From NCBI GenBank assembly GCA_010909165.1, contig VJWM01000297.1, positions 51,982-115,981 of the forward strand: a DNA stretch of 64,000 nucleotides, written 5' to 3'. The stretch comes from Anthoceros angustus (taxonomy: Eukaryota > Streptophyta > Anthocerotopsida > Anthocerotales > Anthocerotaceae). The position numbers were made by a program, and so were the translations under genes. Position 1 is the stretch's first letter. The number at the start of each line of letters is the position of its first letter. The notes beneath the pieces are model-generated. The model saw only the letters and a program-made list of their open reading frames with translations. It searched no databases and was not told the DNA's origin. This document shows, one piece after another, positions 1 through 11,342 of the stretch.

Positions 1-9
1 GCAACTCAC

Positions 10-824
10 CTTCCCAGGGGTTATCGCCCCTTTGCTCTCTGCATCAGTTATCATGCTATAGCCAATCCTGCAGTTCACGGACAAACCCCAACAGTCAGTT
101 TCGGCGGTAAAGGACGCAAAACGGATAGGACGATGAAGCCCGCGAGCCTAAGCTTGATCAAGGCAGTCAACGCTTCAGAAGAGGAAAACTCCATGTTGCC
201 AAGCAAGCCAACAGTAAATAAAAACCTCGTCCTCACCTATCCTTTACGCTACAGCATGGTTCCATGATTTCCAGCTTGGCGGCAATATTTGCCACAGAAC
301 CTTCCACGACCTTATTGAGATACACCATCGGCGTCTTCCCTATCAGCTGGCAAAATTCAAAGGCACAAGCTGTTACAAACACCGAAACCAAACCCCAGGT
401 CCTGCTGAGTATCCCAATTGCCAGGCGCATCCGATTCCACCGCAAGGCAAACGCAGGCACGGGCAGAGACGTGCAAAGCAGTGCGGCAGAGCAGGCGCGC
501 CCAGCCCACCTGAGTGACATCCTCCGCAATGTTGAGGCCCTCCAGGGCGTCCTTGTCCGTCTCCGCGGGGGCCTCCGCCGCCACGGCGTCCAGCTTGCTA
601 TCCACTCGCAGCTTCTCCATGTGCGTGGTCACTGCGTCCACCCTGCGGACTTGCGATAAGCGCTTGGCCGACAGCCTCGGTACCGTTAAGGTGCTGGTGG
701 CTCCCAGTCGAAGTGCACCGCAAGAAGAGCCCGAGGACGAGGCGGCAGCTGACGAGCAGGGCGCGTCAAGCACGCGGGAAGAGACCGAGGCAGACAGGCG
801 AGCGGCAGCGGTGGCGGCAGCCAT
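10..824 (-). CDS. Cysteine synthase (O-acetylserine thiol-lyase), plastid type, N-terminal part
   Basis: Three exons are visible, 824-510 (ATG at 824), 346-237 and 67-10, with GT-AG introns and matching phases (0, then 2); the gene then leaves the window, so the C-terminal half is absent. The joined product so far is about 161 residues. Residues 1 to ~95 are rich in Ala, Ser, Arg and Val and poor in acidic residues at the start, as in a plastid transit peptide. The conserved enzyme start follows: IAEDVTQ joined to [11 protein letters not shown], and SVKDR near residue 140, whose Lys forms the Schiff base with pyridoxal phosphate in this family. The family makes cysteine from O-acetylserine and sulfide. 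An organelle location is inferred from the N-terminal extension; a mitochondrial isoform is possible. The residue pair before SVKDR is Cys-Cys, where Ser is common at the second place. Confidence 0.9.
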
Positions 825-2490
825 GATTACTGATGTGTCTCTATATGTGTATCGCAGAGCTTCCTTCCAGAGTGTCCTCGTTGGGATCGATGGAGACAGC
901 CTCGGAAGCAGGCTTGGAAGCTGGCCAGATGCACAATGCGACGTTAGTGCGGCCTGCTCACCTTACCTTCCTGGTGCGACCACGCGCCGCCCAATCCTTC
1001 GCCTGCAGGCTACTCTTGCACTACCTACGCGCAGTTCCAGTAAACACTTCACGATGGTCAATTCTCACATTCTTACATCATGTTGTGCTGCATTGCTAAA
1101 CACCCACCATCTAAACCGACGCCAGACTGCGTACCGTTGATCGGACTGTAGAACTCGTTTAACCCCAGAAGGACGAATCGACTCAAAATGAATCAATAGT
1201 CCTGCCCTTTCAGTCTTGTGCTTTTTTTGACAATCCGCCTTGCCTTCGGACCCCTTGAGCGAACTACGCTGAGAGCATATGGAGAAAGGACAATTCTTGA
1301 GATGAAAAAACGGACTGCAATTTCATGGCTGGAATCGGAGATGCCGCAAGATGCTTCCCAACCAGCACTGCAGACTGTTGAGTTTAGCGAACCCGAGACA
1401 CGCCGTCCCCGCGAGTTGTAGCTGGTGGTAGATTAGTCCACCCCCACAATCCCTTGACGGAGGGAACTCTCGGGGTGAGGGTAGCTCCCGTGGCTATGTT
1501 TTAGGCATCAATTTTTCAGTTAAAAAAAATTAATTCATGTACCCGGGACTCCGATGAGCCCCAATTTTTCAGAGGATGTGCAGAGGGTGCTAGCATGTCT
1601 CCAAAAAGCTTGCTCACGCAGCGGATTCATGTGGCATTCTCCCCGGCCGGAGATGCTGGCAAAATTGTGGGCAATGCACCCAGGGCTCGTTTTATTCCCC
1701 TTGAAGGTATGGATGGAGGAGATGAGCATGCTAATTGTGGTCCGGACCACCAGCACACCTTCACATTATTTTTCTTGATTTAGTTATCTCAAAGAAATCA
1801 AAATAGAGAAAAACCCCCTCTTGGCCTGTTGGGGTTAATGTCACTATGCTGATCACACTTGCACATGGGCAATATCGGTAATGATCATTATTATTTAGGC
1901 TCATAAATATGAGGTGACTAGTATTGTTAAGTACTCTTTGTTCTTTGAAGATCGTTTTTCTACTGCTCTCGACGATAGCCTCGACCAATTCTTCTGAACC
2001 CCGTTTCGATCCGATCGTGATCTCTGTTCACCAAAAGAAATTTGTAATCGAATATGTACATGGCGATTTCCCACTGTACGACAAGAGGCATTAGTAGCTC
2101 GGCTGCGATTGCGCGATTGCGCGACCAACCACGCGCCGCGCGGTCTGAGATATTTCTAGATAATTCCTGACGAAAGTATTCTCAACATGCCAGTACAGAC
2201 CCTACACGCAACGAACCTGCCTTTTCCCCGAGAGATGCAACTCCAAGTTTCAACCTGCACAAAGTGGGCTCCATGTGAACGAAGCCGCTGACGGGAAAGG
2301 AATAGGATCGCGTCGCCCGGCCCGAGTCAACTCCGTGCCATTATCTACTGATCCACAGAGCATCATGAGTACAGGATGCATTTTGGGTCACCAGAAAGTT
2401 ACATTAATGATACAAAAATGAATTTTACCACAAATGAATAGCACCACATTGCAGACCACAAGCCCTGTCAGCTATACATAAAGGATCTGA
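825..2490. other. Intergenic: cysteine synthase 5' flank and shugoshin 3' flank
   Basis: No convincing coding region is seen on either strand; the short ORFs lack recognisable motifs. The right part contains the 3' flank of the shugoshin gene and the left part the promoter side of the cysteine synthase gene. A short direct repeat of GATTGCGC lies near 2105-2125. Confidence 0.5.
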
Positions 2491-2715
2491 GACGTTACCT
2501 ACTCAAAAACATGCAGTGTATGTTACATGATAGCCTCTGCGTTGACAAGGAGGCAGGATTGTGAACCTTTCTGGATTCACACACAGCACAGGCAGCAGAA
2601 AGTTCCGAAGAAGCTAGCAGCCAAGAACCTGTGAGCGGCCAGCTTCTGATAACTGACCTCAACGTACTGTTGTGGCCGAATACCCCTAGGACTTCAGCCA
2701 ACCGCCCCAAATTGA

Positions 2716-4900
2716 CTAGGTTGACCTCCGCAATTTTGTGTTCAGAGGAGGTTCCTTGTAGGAGGCAATGCATGCGGTTGCCCTCCTCATTGGCCTTCCA
2801 GACACTGCACTTACAAGTGCTCGTTTCTGAGATAACTCTGGACTCTCCACTTTCAAAGCAACAGGACTTAGTCCGTGGCGTGACCGTTTCATGTCCTTGT
2901 CTGTGTCGGGCTCCATCTTTGCTGCTAGTCTTCTTCTATCGGGTGCACCAGTAGCACATTCCAAGTTCTCAGGTGAGCCAACAGCTTCCATAACAACACT
3001 ACTTGGTCTTCGAAGACGTCCCTGCTTCTGGAGCTTGACAGCTGGCTTCAGATAATCTTCTGCTGCAGCTGAAGACACTGCTCTGCCAGTTTCTGACAGC
3101 AAGGACGGGCTTTCAAACGCATCAGCTGGGCTATCTTCCCTTGCTGAGCTGGAGATCGTTTCATCACCCTCACACAATCTGTCCATGGCCTCATGCTCCA
3201 GAACTTTGTATTGCCGGCTGTGAATACTCTTGGGTACAGCCAAGAGCACTTCCTGTGGAACCTTATATGGATCTTCCTTCGTTGCAGCAATACCCCTTGA
3301 CCTCAGGCTCAGCCTGCAAACAATTTGGAACAAGACTTGGTCAAACCTCTTTCACCTCGACCTTCAGAACTTTAGGCTGTGTCATATAGTTTACTCCACA
3401 GTGATTGACAGTACCTTCTATACGTAGGAGGCTCATCTTTCATGCACGCAGACTCACTGCTGCCTGGCCTAGAATTTTGCATGTCCTCCAATAGCTGACC
3501 TGCAGGGCGAATGTATGGTAACATACTCCCAACACCAGATAGTGCTCAGAAAAGGGTCTTGACAGAACGGCACCTGGGGTCATGCTATGTCTTTTGGTCG
3601 AAGAAGCCTTACTCCGAGTTCTCAATGTTGTGGTTGAGCCTTTGCACACATTCTGCACATAGGAACATACACATAATCAACATAAAGGGGCAACAATGTG
3701 ACACAATGCCTGGTAGAACGCCTCTTATCAACCATACCTGCATCTGCTTGTCCATTAGGAGCATATTTCGGCTGTGTTCCAGTTCTTCAAGTCTAAGCTG
3801 CAAGTAGTTTAGAGAGTCAGGTTACTATGTAATCAAGGTGCCAATACAATATGACTAATCCCTAATAGCATCATTGCAAAGCGGCCGCTAGCAACTTTCT
3901 AAGACCAATGAATGTACATGGCTAGTGCATATCGTCTATTGCTAGGACACTTGCACACGTCATTAGGGATATTGCTTTCCCTGCTGCCACAGAACATGGG
4001 AACAATATGGTTAGGTTAGAATTGGCAGTTTCATTGGCATACCCGAAGCTCAGCTTCCATAATCCTGAACATAGACGCCATCTGGTTGTGCTCATGCTGC
4101 AAAATTTTCATCTGTAGAAGTCCAGCAAATGACATGAGCTAAACACCTCTCACACGCATCAGGTCCACCACCCCACAAAAATCTCTGTGCACAAGCGGAA
4201 GTACTATGGTATTACTTGCTCCCTCAGTTGAAGATTTTCCTGTCAATGCCAACATTATCAGGCTGTCATGCCCTTTTACCACTCGAGAACAAAAAAGTGA
4301 GTATGGCAGGAGATACTATTTTAACCGGTCTCTGCAGTCGTTTTGACAAGTGAACTTAGGACAATCAAAGGTTTTGTTCTAACCTTGGACAGCCTGGTAT
4401 TGTGAAATATTATCTCCTCATTCACAGCGGCTCTACGATGCAAATTGAACGTGTACTCCTTTTGAAGCTTTTGCACCTGCTCGGTCTGCGCTGCAATCAT
4501 CGCACTAAGACCTTCGGGTTAAGGAGAAAACAGCGAAGAGGTACAAAAAGAACTAGGTTCACGCTGCAAAACTGCAAGGTCTGCCAACACATGAAACTAG
4601 GAAAGGATACTCCTTCTCGGACAACAATTTCGTCAACGTGAATATCTCCTGCAGCATACAACATTCAAGACAAGCTTGATGCACGAAACAAATTGCAGCA
4701 AAACTGGCCACTTTAGAGCGACAGACTGGAAACATAAAGAATTGATACAGCAGCCATACCTTCTGTAGTTCCTTGTCTTTGTTGGAAGGAATTAAATTAT
4801 CCAGGCTGGCCGTGAACAGCGGCAGGTTTGTTAGATCAGACAGACGCCTCCTGTGACCTGGGGTGGCAGAGGCGCGCTTCCCTTGCCTATCGCCCCCCAT
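2716..4900 (-). CDS. SGO: Shugoshin, centromeric cohesin protector
   Basis: Nine exons join in phase: 4900-4760, 4648-4611, 4504-4384, 4239-4216, 4111-4043, 3797-3738, 3652-3574, 3463-3415 and 3313-2716, total 1179 bp or 392 residues. Exons 2-6 (residues ~48-151) form the N-terminal coiled coil, the part that in the family dimerises and binds PP2A-B56. The C-terminus holds the shugoshin basic motif, with RRATA and SYKEPPLNTKLRR at ~369-390, known to contact histone or centromere. Exon 1 carries the RRLSDLTN stretch often seen at plant SGO N-termini. Shugoshin protects centromeric cohesin from separase. Exon 4 is a 24-bp microexon. The exon 7/8 join (donor after 3574, acceptor before 3463) is the least certain; it was chosen because it alone keeps the frame open. 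Whether this copy acts in meiosis, mitosis or both cannot be told. Confidence 0.88.
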
Positions 4901-6340
4901 ACCGGTTGTAATACCGAATGGAGCGATATCGTCTTGGTGGACTACCTATCTATCGTGTTTACCCTACCCACTATGCGGCGACTCCATCGCAGCCAGGAGA
5001 CAAAGAGCAACCTGCTCTCTAGCAAGTGTAGAAGAAACCAGATCTGTTCATGATGCTGCAGACACGCGGAAGACTCAAGGACAGAAATGGTGCAACCATC
5101 AGTCACAACGTGAACACAGATAACCCGGACGGATCATTCGACCCAGTACATTGTTCCTCTTCGGCCAGGCGAGGTTCACCGCTGCCTTGCTCTCATCCTT
5201 CATGTGATCACGGACACCCAGGCAAGTGGTCAGACACCAATGTTGCCCAGCATCAGTGATGCTACTCAGGATGCTCAGGTCTCAACTCCAGCCTGCCGCT
5301 TGATGGCCGGAAAGGGGCAAATTCCGGCAAGCACCATACTCTTCCTGCTGCATTTCAAATGTCTCCGCCTGCTGCTCTGAGCCGTGAAATGGAAGCAAAT
5401 AATGATCGTACCAGTAAATCCACGCTGTATCCACTGCCACAACGTCCAAGGCCGCTCTCCAGGTGTTCTATGCTTGCGAGGGGAGTGGAGCTGAACGCGG
5501 TCGCGAAAGCACGGCAAACCGGCAGAAAATTTTCGAAGGCCAGCCCGCTCCAACTTTCAACGGCTACCTAGTTTCTTGGGAACCGCTTGCACCTCGTAGC
5601 GCCGACTACGTCCACCCCGACATATGTAGGTTGTTAAAAAATTATAATGTGCACAACCCTTAGGAGGCATTTCTTATAAGCTCTGTATTTTATACAGGTC
5701 CCGGCATATATAGGTAGGTAGTTAGTCTTTGATCGGTCCATCCCATCTTCATACATTGACAATTATTATTATTTTTTATTTTATTATAATAAATGATAAT
5801 TTTATATTTATTATATATTAGTATAGTATCCTCTATTTTTATTATTATTCATGATTTAAAACTTTATTGAGGAAGTAGCTTTGGAAACAGCAAAATCCTA
5901 CATAAGGGACCCCAAGTGGTTTGTAGAACAAGTACTCACCAAAACATCACGGAAGGCTATACCCGGCTAGAGACCAACCCATCTGAGCAGCCTGAAGTAT
6001 CAAATCTAGTGAAAGGGCCTAAGCACAACATTATCCCATATTGGGAGATAAGGCTCGAGATCCTCCAATTCTTCCATCATCTTTGTGAGCAAGACAAGCT
6101 CTTGGGTAATAAAGCCATCACTTTCATCCTCTTCCTTAGTAAGCTCAAAACCTTTGTGAAATTTTCTTCTCTCACCGTGGATCTAGTCTTGTCTTAGCAG
6201 CTTGGTCTTAGCACCTTCAAACATTATCAAACATGGAGAAGGAGCAATCAAATCTGGCAAGAATATTGTCATATACAATAAGGGGATTATATTTATATTC
6301 CTCTTAAATTCCGAACAATTGAACTAGACTCAATACCTGG
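4901..6340. other. Intergenic; AT-rich tract
   Basis: The first ~700 bp is the 5' flank of the shugoshin gene and shows only short ORFs without motifs. From about 5640 the sequence becomes strongly AT-rich, with a run of TTATT/TAATA words at 5760-5850. Nothing else is recognised before the retroelement that starts at 6343. Confidence 0.5.
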
Positions 6341-6342
6341 TC

Positions 6343-7062
6343 TCATTCCACCCTCTCCGTTTTTAATCTGGAGATGAAGTCGGCATTAACATGCTTCCTG
6401 CCTTCTCTCGTCTCAACAGTAAAGGTGAACTCTTGAAGCAGCAAAATCCAATGGGCTATGCGTCCCAAAAGGTCAACGTTGTTCACAAGGTGCTTGAGAG
6501 CAAAATGGTCAACATGGAACACAAACTCATACGAAAGTAAGTAGTGTCTGAATTTTCTGACCGAGTAGACCATTCTAAGTGCCTCGCGCTCTGTGGTGGT
6601 ATACTTTCGCTCTGCGTCCGTCAGTTGTCGCCCAGCATGGTAGATCGGATAATTTTTCTTCTTTTCATCCCTCTGGCTAAGAACCGATCCGATGGCGAAG
6701 GCTGAAACGTCAACAAAAACATGAAATTTCTTTCTCCAATCAGGCCCCCTCAGCGTTGGCACTGTAGCCAGTGTCATTCGTAGGTCCTGGAATGCCTCCT
6801 CTCGCTCCGACGTCCATTCCCACACCTGATCCTTTCTCAACAGACCCGTTAGTGGGGCAGCCTGTTTGGCGAAATTTGGAACGAAGCGTCTGTAATACCC
6901 AACCATTCCAAGGAAACCATGAAGCTCCTTCAGCGTTGTTGGAGCTCTAAGGGCAGCTATCACCTTTACCTTATCTGGATCAACTTCTATACCTCGATCC
7001 GAAATTCGATGCCCCAACAGGATACCTTCCGACATGCCAAAGTAGCACTTCTCTAGATGCAA
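6343..7062 (-). CDS. RT thumb and RNase H ORF
   Basis: This is an open frame of 239 codons. It starts with the RT connection region (GHRISDRGIEVDPDKV, then GFLGMVGYYRRFVPNF), typical of gypsy elements. RNase H follows, with FVDVS, TEREAL, HVDH and NADFISR holding the acidic catalytic residues; the family more often has DAS and TDH at the first and third sites. RNase H removes the RNA strand during reverse transcription. The frame ends soon after RNase H at 6343, and no integrase zinc finger or catalytic core follows. Confidence 0.8.
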   Translation of the reverse strand: MHLEKCYFGMSEGILLGHRISDRGIEVDPDKVKVIAALRAPTTLKELHGFLGMVGYYRRFVPNFAKQAAPLTGLLRKDQVWEWTSEREEAFQDLRMTLATVPTLRGPDWRKKFHVFVDVSAFAIGSVLSQRDEKKKNYPIYHAGRQLTDAERKYTTTEREALRMVYSVRKFRHYLLSYEFVFHVDHFALKHLVNNVDLLGRIAHWILLLQEFTFTVETREGRKHVNADFISRLKTERVE

Positions 7063-7558
7063 ACACTATTGTGTTGCACGACATTGTCCCAGACACTTTT
7101 GAAGGTGCATCAAATTGTCCTTCACAGTTCCAAACACGCAAAAGTCGTCCAAGAAAACTTCCATAAAGTCCCGGAGGAAGTCCTTGAATATTTTGACAAT
7201 AGCCCGCATGAAGGAACCAGGTGCCCCTATCAACCCGAATGCATTGCGTTTGTAGGCGTATGTTCCCCAATCCGCTAGTTGGCGTGGCCACTTTCCACGA
7301 GATGTTGTAAATCAAGTGCCCATCCAAGAAGGAATAAGCCATCCTGCCTGTGACCAGAGCTAAAATGTTGTCGATGAAGGGCAACGGAAAATGATCCTTC
7401 TTAGTGACTTTATTCAACCTTCGCCAATCCTGGCAAACCCGGATCTTACCCGACTGTCTCTTAGGCACCACAACGATCGGAGCTACCCATTCTGTGTTGA
7501 CGATAGGATAGATCACATCCGCTTTGAGATACGGCTCCAACTGATCTTTTACCTTCAA
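7060..7558 (-). pseudogene. Reverse transcriptase, broken
   Basis: The first half (7558 to ~7325) reads RT fingers and palm: WVAPIVVVPK, RVCQDWRRLN, KDHFPLPFID and then FLDG, whose Asp is the first catalytic residue. After FLDG the frame is lost. The palm continues in another frame, with FMEVFLDDF near 7165-7140, where FLDD stands for the usual YxDD catalytic pair, and DNLMHLQKC beyond it. An in-frame TAG near 7065 precedes the RNase H ORF. The enzyme would copy element RNA into DNA, but this copy cannot make it. Confidence 0.8.
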
Positions 7559-7986
7559 TGAGTACTTGGGGTTTAACTTGTACTGAATTTATCATCCTTG
7601 CTCCAGTCGTTCTTATGCTCTCCCCACTCTTTGGGTATACCCTGCATGTCGGTTACATCGGAGGCAAAGACGTCGATGAATACCGCAAGCAACTGTTTCA
7701 TGCCCTCCTTAAGCGCTGCGCTCATTTTTGGAGAATTTGAGCACTTTTCCTGGAAGTACCTCAACGTCTTTGATTTCATCCGCTTGTACCCATTCACGCT
7801 CCACCGGTGCGGAACTGACTCCAAACCCTTCCTCTGGCTCTCGCGGCTCTTCTTCTCGCATGCCCCATTCTTTGAACAGATCTTTCGAGGTGAAGCGCGT
7901 GATGCCTGTTCCATTCTCCTCAACCGATTGTTCCTGCACTTCGCTCCCTCCTTCTTCCATCAAAATTCCAATGCAACATAAATACA

Positions 7987-8880
7987 TTATAACAAAATTT
8001 CACCGACACCGTGTGGGATATCTCTCCGATAATCATGTTCCTCATCAGACCAGGAGATGTGCGCGAAAGGGAACCTATCTTCTCCATCCGTCTCCCCTGA
8101 TGTGTCCTCAGCTGTGGTATACCCGTCCGTTTCTGTTGGGGTCTCGCCAGCGTACATATCCCTACTCCAGGATAAGCAAATCCTACCCTCCTTAGTCTTA
8201 GGATCCCACTCGAGAGGTTTGAAGCCATCTTCCTTTCTTCCCCACTTGAGCGTGCATTGCGATCCATACATCCAAGTTCGACCAATTAAAACGTTATACC
8301 CCGGCGACTTCTGCTTGATGACTACATAATCCATTAGATAGGGAATGGTTCCGATGGTCGTTAGCATGCGTGTCAATTCCCCTACCGGCACCATTCTGGA
8401 CATGTCTGCCAGCTGCAAAACTTTGGAGGTATGCTCGATTTCCAACCCCAATTTCCTAGCCGTGTCCTCTGTCATGATATTCACGCCCGAACCAGTATCG
8501 AGAGGTACCCCTTTAATGACGCACCCCGAGATCTCTACTTGGAGTTCAGCTGGGCCTTGGTTAACCATGGATACCAGATTCACAGCAAGTGGCCTTGGTC
8601 CCGATTTAGGAAGGCTCCGCTTTTTCTTGGGTTGGGCTTCCTTCAATGCCCTCCTGATTTGCTGCCGATACCGCGGGTTGTCTCTAAGGAGTTGTCCGAA
8701 TGTGATCATGAAATGCTGGTCCATGATGGCTTCCGCTAGGTTAAAAGGAGCACTTGCTCGTTCCTTCCCTCCACCAGGGTTTGTGTTGGTTCCTGGCCCC
8801 AGACCTATGCCCGAGGCATGCGGCTCTCTCGTGGTGGCGGACTCTCGTGGGAGGTAGGAAACCGTGTCCGTGGATTCCAT
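7987..8880 (-). CDS. Retroelement aspartic protease ORF
   Basis: This is an open frame of 297 codons from an ATG at 8880. Residues 1-100 are low in complexity, with a basic patch (KKKRSLPKSGPRP). The protease core begins at ~112, with LDTGSGVNIM at 127-136 giving the catalytic Asp 128, and a second conserved stretch YNVLIGRTWM (~190-200), as in pepsin-like retroviral proteases of plant gypsy elements. In the family this enzyme cuts the gag-pol polyprotein. The N-terminus starts on a clear ATG downstream of a TATA-like box, with no gag in front, which is odd for gypsy. The frame closes just before the linker to RT. Confidence 0.75.
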   Translation of the reverse strand: MESTDTVSYLPRESATTREPHASGIGLGPGTNTNPGGGKERASAPFNLAEAIMDQHFMITFGQLLRDNPRYRQQIRRALKEAQPKKKRSLPKSGPRPLAVNLVSMVNQGPAELQVEISGCVIKGVPLDTGSGVNIMTEDTARKLGLEIEHTSKVLQLADMSRMVPVGELTRMLTTIGTIPYLMDYVVIKQKSPGYNVLIGRTWMYGSQCTLKWGRKEDGFKPLEWDPKTKEGRICLSWSRDMYAGETPTETDGYTTAEDTSGETDGEDRFPFAHISWSDEEHDYRRDIPHGVGEILL

Positions 8881-8961
8881 TACTGTATGCGTTTTCTAAT
8901 TAAGGGCAAAGGACTCGCGAGTATGGAAGCAACGTGATACTTTACCTTGTGAAATCCTCCT

Positions 8962-8972
8962 CCTTTTATAGG
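8962..8972 (-). promoter_or_regulatory. TATA-like box of the gypsy block
   Basis: The minus strand reads CCTATAAAAGG about 85 bp upstream of the ATG at 8880. Position and sequence fit a Pol II promoter in an LTR or leader. Transcription is not shown. Confidence 0.4.
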
Positions 8973-9189
8973 AGGCCTTCCATATACAACCTCCCTTGCT
9001 GGGTGACCCTACTGCAGGTCACCTTTCCCAATATTTTATTGTTTCCTACCGCCAGTATTTAAGACCTGGCATCTAAGTCTATTGTCTGATTCACCTAAGA
9101 TCGTCCTTAAAGACTGTCAGTCTACATCACCTATCCTTCCTATTCTCCCAAACTCATTTATGGTCTTTGACCATACCTAGTCCTCATCC

Positions 9190-9880
9190 TGCTGGGGTGG
9201 TGACGCGTCTCCTACGGATTGGCCCCCTCGCCCTCTTTTTGCTCCTGTCCCCTCCCCAAATCCTGTCATCTTCCTAGCTTGTGGGGCAAGTACCATTTTG
9301 CCCCTTCCTCCTGCTCCGCGGAGCGGCGCCCCAATTCCCTTCACCCTTCAGGCAAGCGCGCCCCTTCCGCGTGCCCAGGCGCCTCTCATTCCAACCTCCT
9401 CCGCCTGGCTGCACTCCTTTTGCAAGCACTCTACCGTGGTAGTCTGGTAGACTACCCAGGAGGGCCGACTACCTCACCGTGGTAGTCCGGGTCCCTATCT
9501 CCTTCCCTTCCTTTTATCTCCTCATCGGTGATGTCTCCTGGGGTCGAGATCCTTTTTGCTCCTTTCCTCCTGTTGTTTGATTTGTCCATACCTATCATGG
9601 AGCATGTCTTCAAAGGATCCTCCCCCCCCCATTTGTTGACCGATGATGTCCGCCCTGCTAATTTCTCCGGGCCTTCTTCGCGTTGGTCTCCTCTCCTGGC
9701 CCCGGTTCCTCTCTTGTTCGTGGGGTGAGGGAATTTCTCACCCCTTCCTGTCCTCCGACCCCGTCCTTGATCTCTTCCGGTGGAGCTGCTCCCTCCACCG
9801 CTCTGTCTCCTTCCCCAAGGGGCATGCCGCCGGACCCCCCGGCCCTTCCGTCCTCAACCAGCCTCAGTGGCACAGCTCCC
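9190..9880. repeat. Repeat block shared with 11.5-11.9 kb
   Basis: From about 9280 to 9620 the sequence matches 11530-11860 closely (the same CAAGTACCATTT start and the same stretch around GGGGTCGAGATCC). Differences are mostly short insertions or deletions. The block lies between the gypsy element and the coiled-coil ORF and is likely LTR or leader sequence of the coiled-coil element. No gene is seen in it. Confidence 0.5.
9430..9490. repeat. Palindromic CTACC-GTGGTAG repeat cluster
   Basis: Short inverted units built on TACCGTGGTAG and GTAGACTACC are crowded here, and again at 9915-9975, 11343-11370, 11452-11485, 11678-11735 and 12690-12705. The units are near-perfect palindromes. Where the coiled-coil frame crosses them they encode TTVVG-like repeats on the minus strand. 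Confidence 0.6.
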
Positions 9881-9887
9881 CTCGTCC

Positions 9888-11318
9888 TCAGTGATGCAGT
9901 GACCTCGTGATGTGACCTACCACGGTAGTCTGGCAGACTACCATGGTAGGGTGGTCACCTACCGTGGTAGGGTGACCCCCTGTGAGGGTGGGCTGTCCAC
10001 CCTCCTTGCTCTCCGCGCCATCCTCCCCTCTTGGCGCCGCGGTCTCTCCTCCATCCCTTGATTCTCCAGACTCCTCGGAGTCCATATCACTTGTGGCCTC
10101 ATCAAAATCAGAGGCCTCCTGCTGCACCTGCAGCAGCATCTGTCGGTCGTCATCATGAGGACTCAATGTCCTCCTCTTGGCCAAACGCAACACCTCGTTG
10201 TTGGCCTTCAGTATCCGGTTGTGGAGATGGGCTCCCAAGCTATGATATTGCATCTAGAGGTCATCAAGCTCCGTGGGCCATTCTCCATCCTCACACCTAC
10301 CCTTGTAGGCGTCCCTTGCGGTGGTCAACTCTCCCACCTTCACATGGAGGGTCACATTCTCCTCCCTTGCTTCTCTTAGCTAGTTGGCCAATTTCGCCTG
10401 AAGGGCATAATCTGCCCAAAATCGTCTCTTCCTCACCACCAGCATCCCGTGCACCATTTTCTTGTGGTGCTCCTCCTCCTGGGATCTCCTCCGCTCCAAG
10501 TCCCCTAGTTGCTGAGCAAGTCTTTCCCTCTCCGCTTGCCAAGCAATCTTCTCGCGCTCCAGCTCTTGCAGTTGCTGGTCTTGAGCATCTAGCTCTGCGC
10601 GCTTCTCTTCCAAATTGTACTAGGTTCTCCGCAACTCCTCTTCCATGTCCCGGATTTTGATGGCTTGAGTAGCCGTCACCTGCTCCTGCGCCTCTACTTA
10701 ATTGCTGGACCGCCTACTTCTCTCTCCCTACAGCCTCGGTCTTGCTTCTCCGCTCCTGCTCTAGCTGGGCAAAATGCTCCTCCGCCTTTTGCCTCCATGA
10801 CTCCCGTTGGGTTGTTGCCTGGATCGCTCTTTCCTCCGTTTGGGTCAACCTTCCCTCCAGGACCTTCTCCGCTCGCCGCTGGTCCACAAGATCTCGTTGG
10901 AGCTTCTCCACAGCCTTCTCCAACTTGGCTGCCTTCTTATCGGACTCCATGGCCTCCAATTGCCACTTGGTCCTTGCCCTTCTCTCTGTCATCTCCACAG
11001 GCCTTATTCGCCCGGACTTCCTCTTGACACGCCCATAAGGAGGCTGGCCCCCTTCAAATCCACACGGCTGAGCACCTCACAGGCACTCAGCAAATCTCCT
11101 AGGGGCCCCAATTCCGCCCCCGTCGGCTTCTTGCTGGAATTCTCCAGCCTTCCTGCACTCCTCGGGCCATCGCGCGGCGGCGTAGGCCCTCGCACCGTCG
11201 CCCCATCGGCCCTTCCGCCTAGCGCGGGTGATGGCGGCCTGGGCGCCGCCCGCGGCGCCTCGCGCTGCCCCTCCTTCCTCTTCTTTCCTAGAGGCGCTGG
11301 CTGGCGGGTGCCCGCCAC
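9888..11318 (-). pseudogene. Retroelement coiled-coil protein, copy A
   Basis: Three minus-strand frames join if single-base errors are allowed: 11318-11004, 10998-10380 and 10253-9888. The first gives a Pro/Gly-rich N-terminus and a short conserved-looking stretch (PLGDLLSACEVLSRVDLKG). The middle is a long heptad-like coiled coil rich in Glu, Lys, Arg and Gln (KLEKAVEKLQRDL, LQELEREKIAWQAERERL). The end is acidic and Ser-rich and closes in repeats of TTVVG/TTVG type written by CTACC-GTGGTAG DNA repeats. No zinc knuckle is seen. It sits in repeated DNA, so an element-encoded structural (gag-like) protein is likely, but no named family is recognised. Stops and frame changes break it. Confidence 0.5.
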
Positions 11319-11342
11319 TCTGCGGTGGCTAAAACCCCACTG

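Larger units (their letters stand above)
6343..8972 (-). mobile_element. Ty3/gypsy retroelement block: protease, RT, RNase H
   Basis: Reading leftward on the minus strand, an aspartic protease ORF (8880-7987), a linker (about 7987-7573), reverse transcriptase (7558 to ~7060) and RNase H (7062-6343) follow in the usual pol order. No gag zinc knuckle is found upstream, and no integrase follows RNase H. The RT has gypsy-type words (HFPLPFID, FLDG, FLDD). A frame change after FLDG near 7320 and an in-frame TAG near 7065 show decay. A TATA-like box lies at 8962-8972, only ~85 bp upstream of the protease ORF. An element cut off after RNase H is the simplest reading. Confidence 0.8.

Noticed and set aside
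264-1140. Plus-strand ORFs over the cysteine synthase exons
   Set aside because: The minus strand carries the recognised enzyme with correct splice sites; these frames have no motifs.
5359-5663. Small plus-strand ORFs upstream of shugoshin
   Set aside because: Short, overlapping and without motifs; they lie in the promoter side of the shugoshin gene.
6343-8880. Endogenous plant pararetrovirus, because integrase is missing after RNase H
   Set aside because: The RT words (HFPLPFID, FLDG) and the protease/RNase H style are those of Ty3/gypsy elements, and no movement- or coat-protein region is seen.
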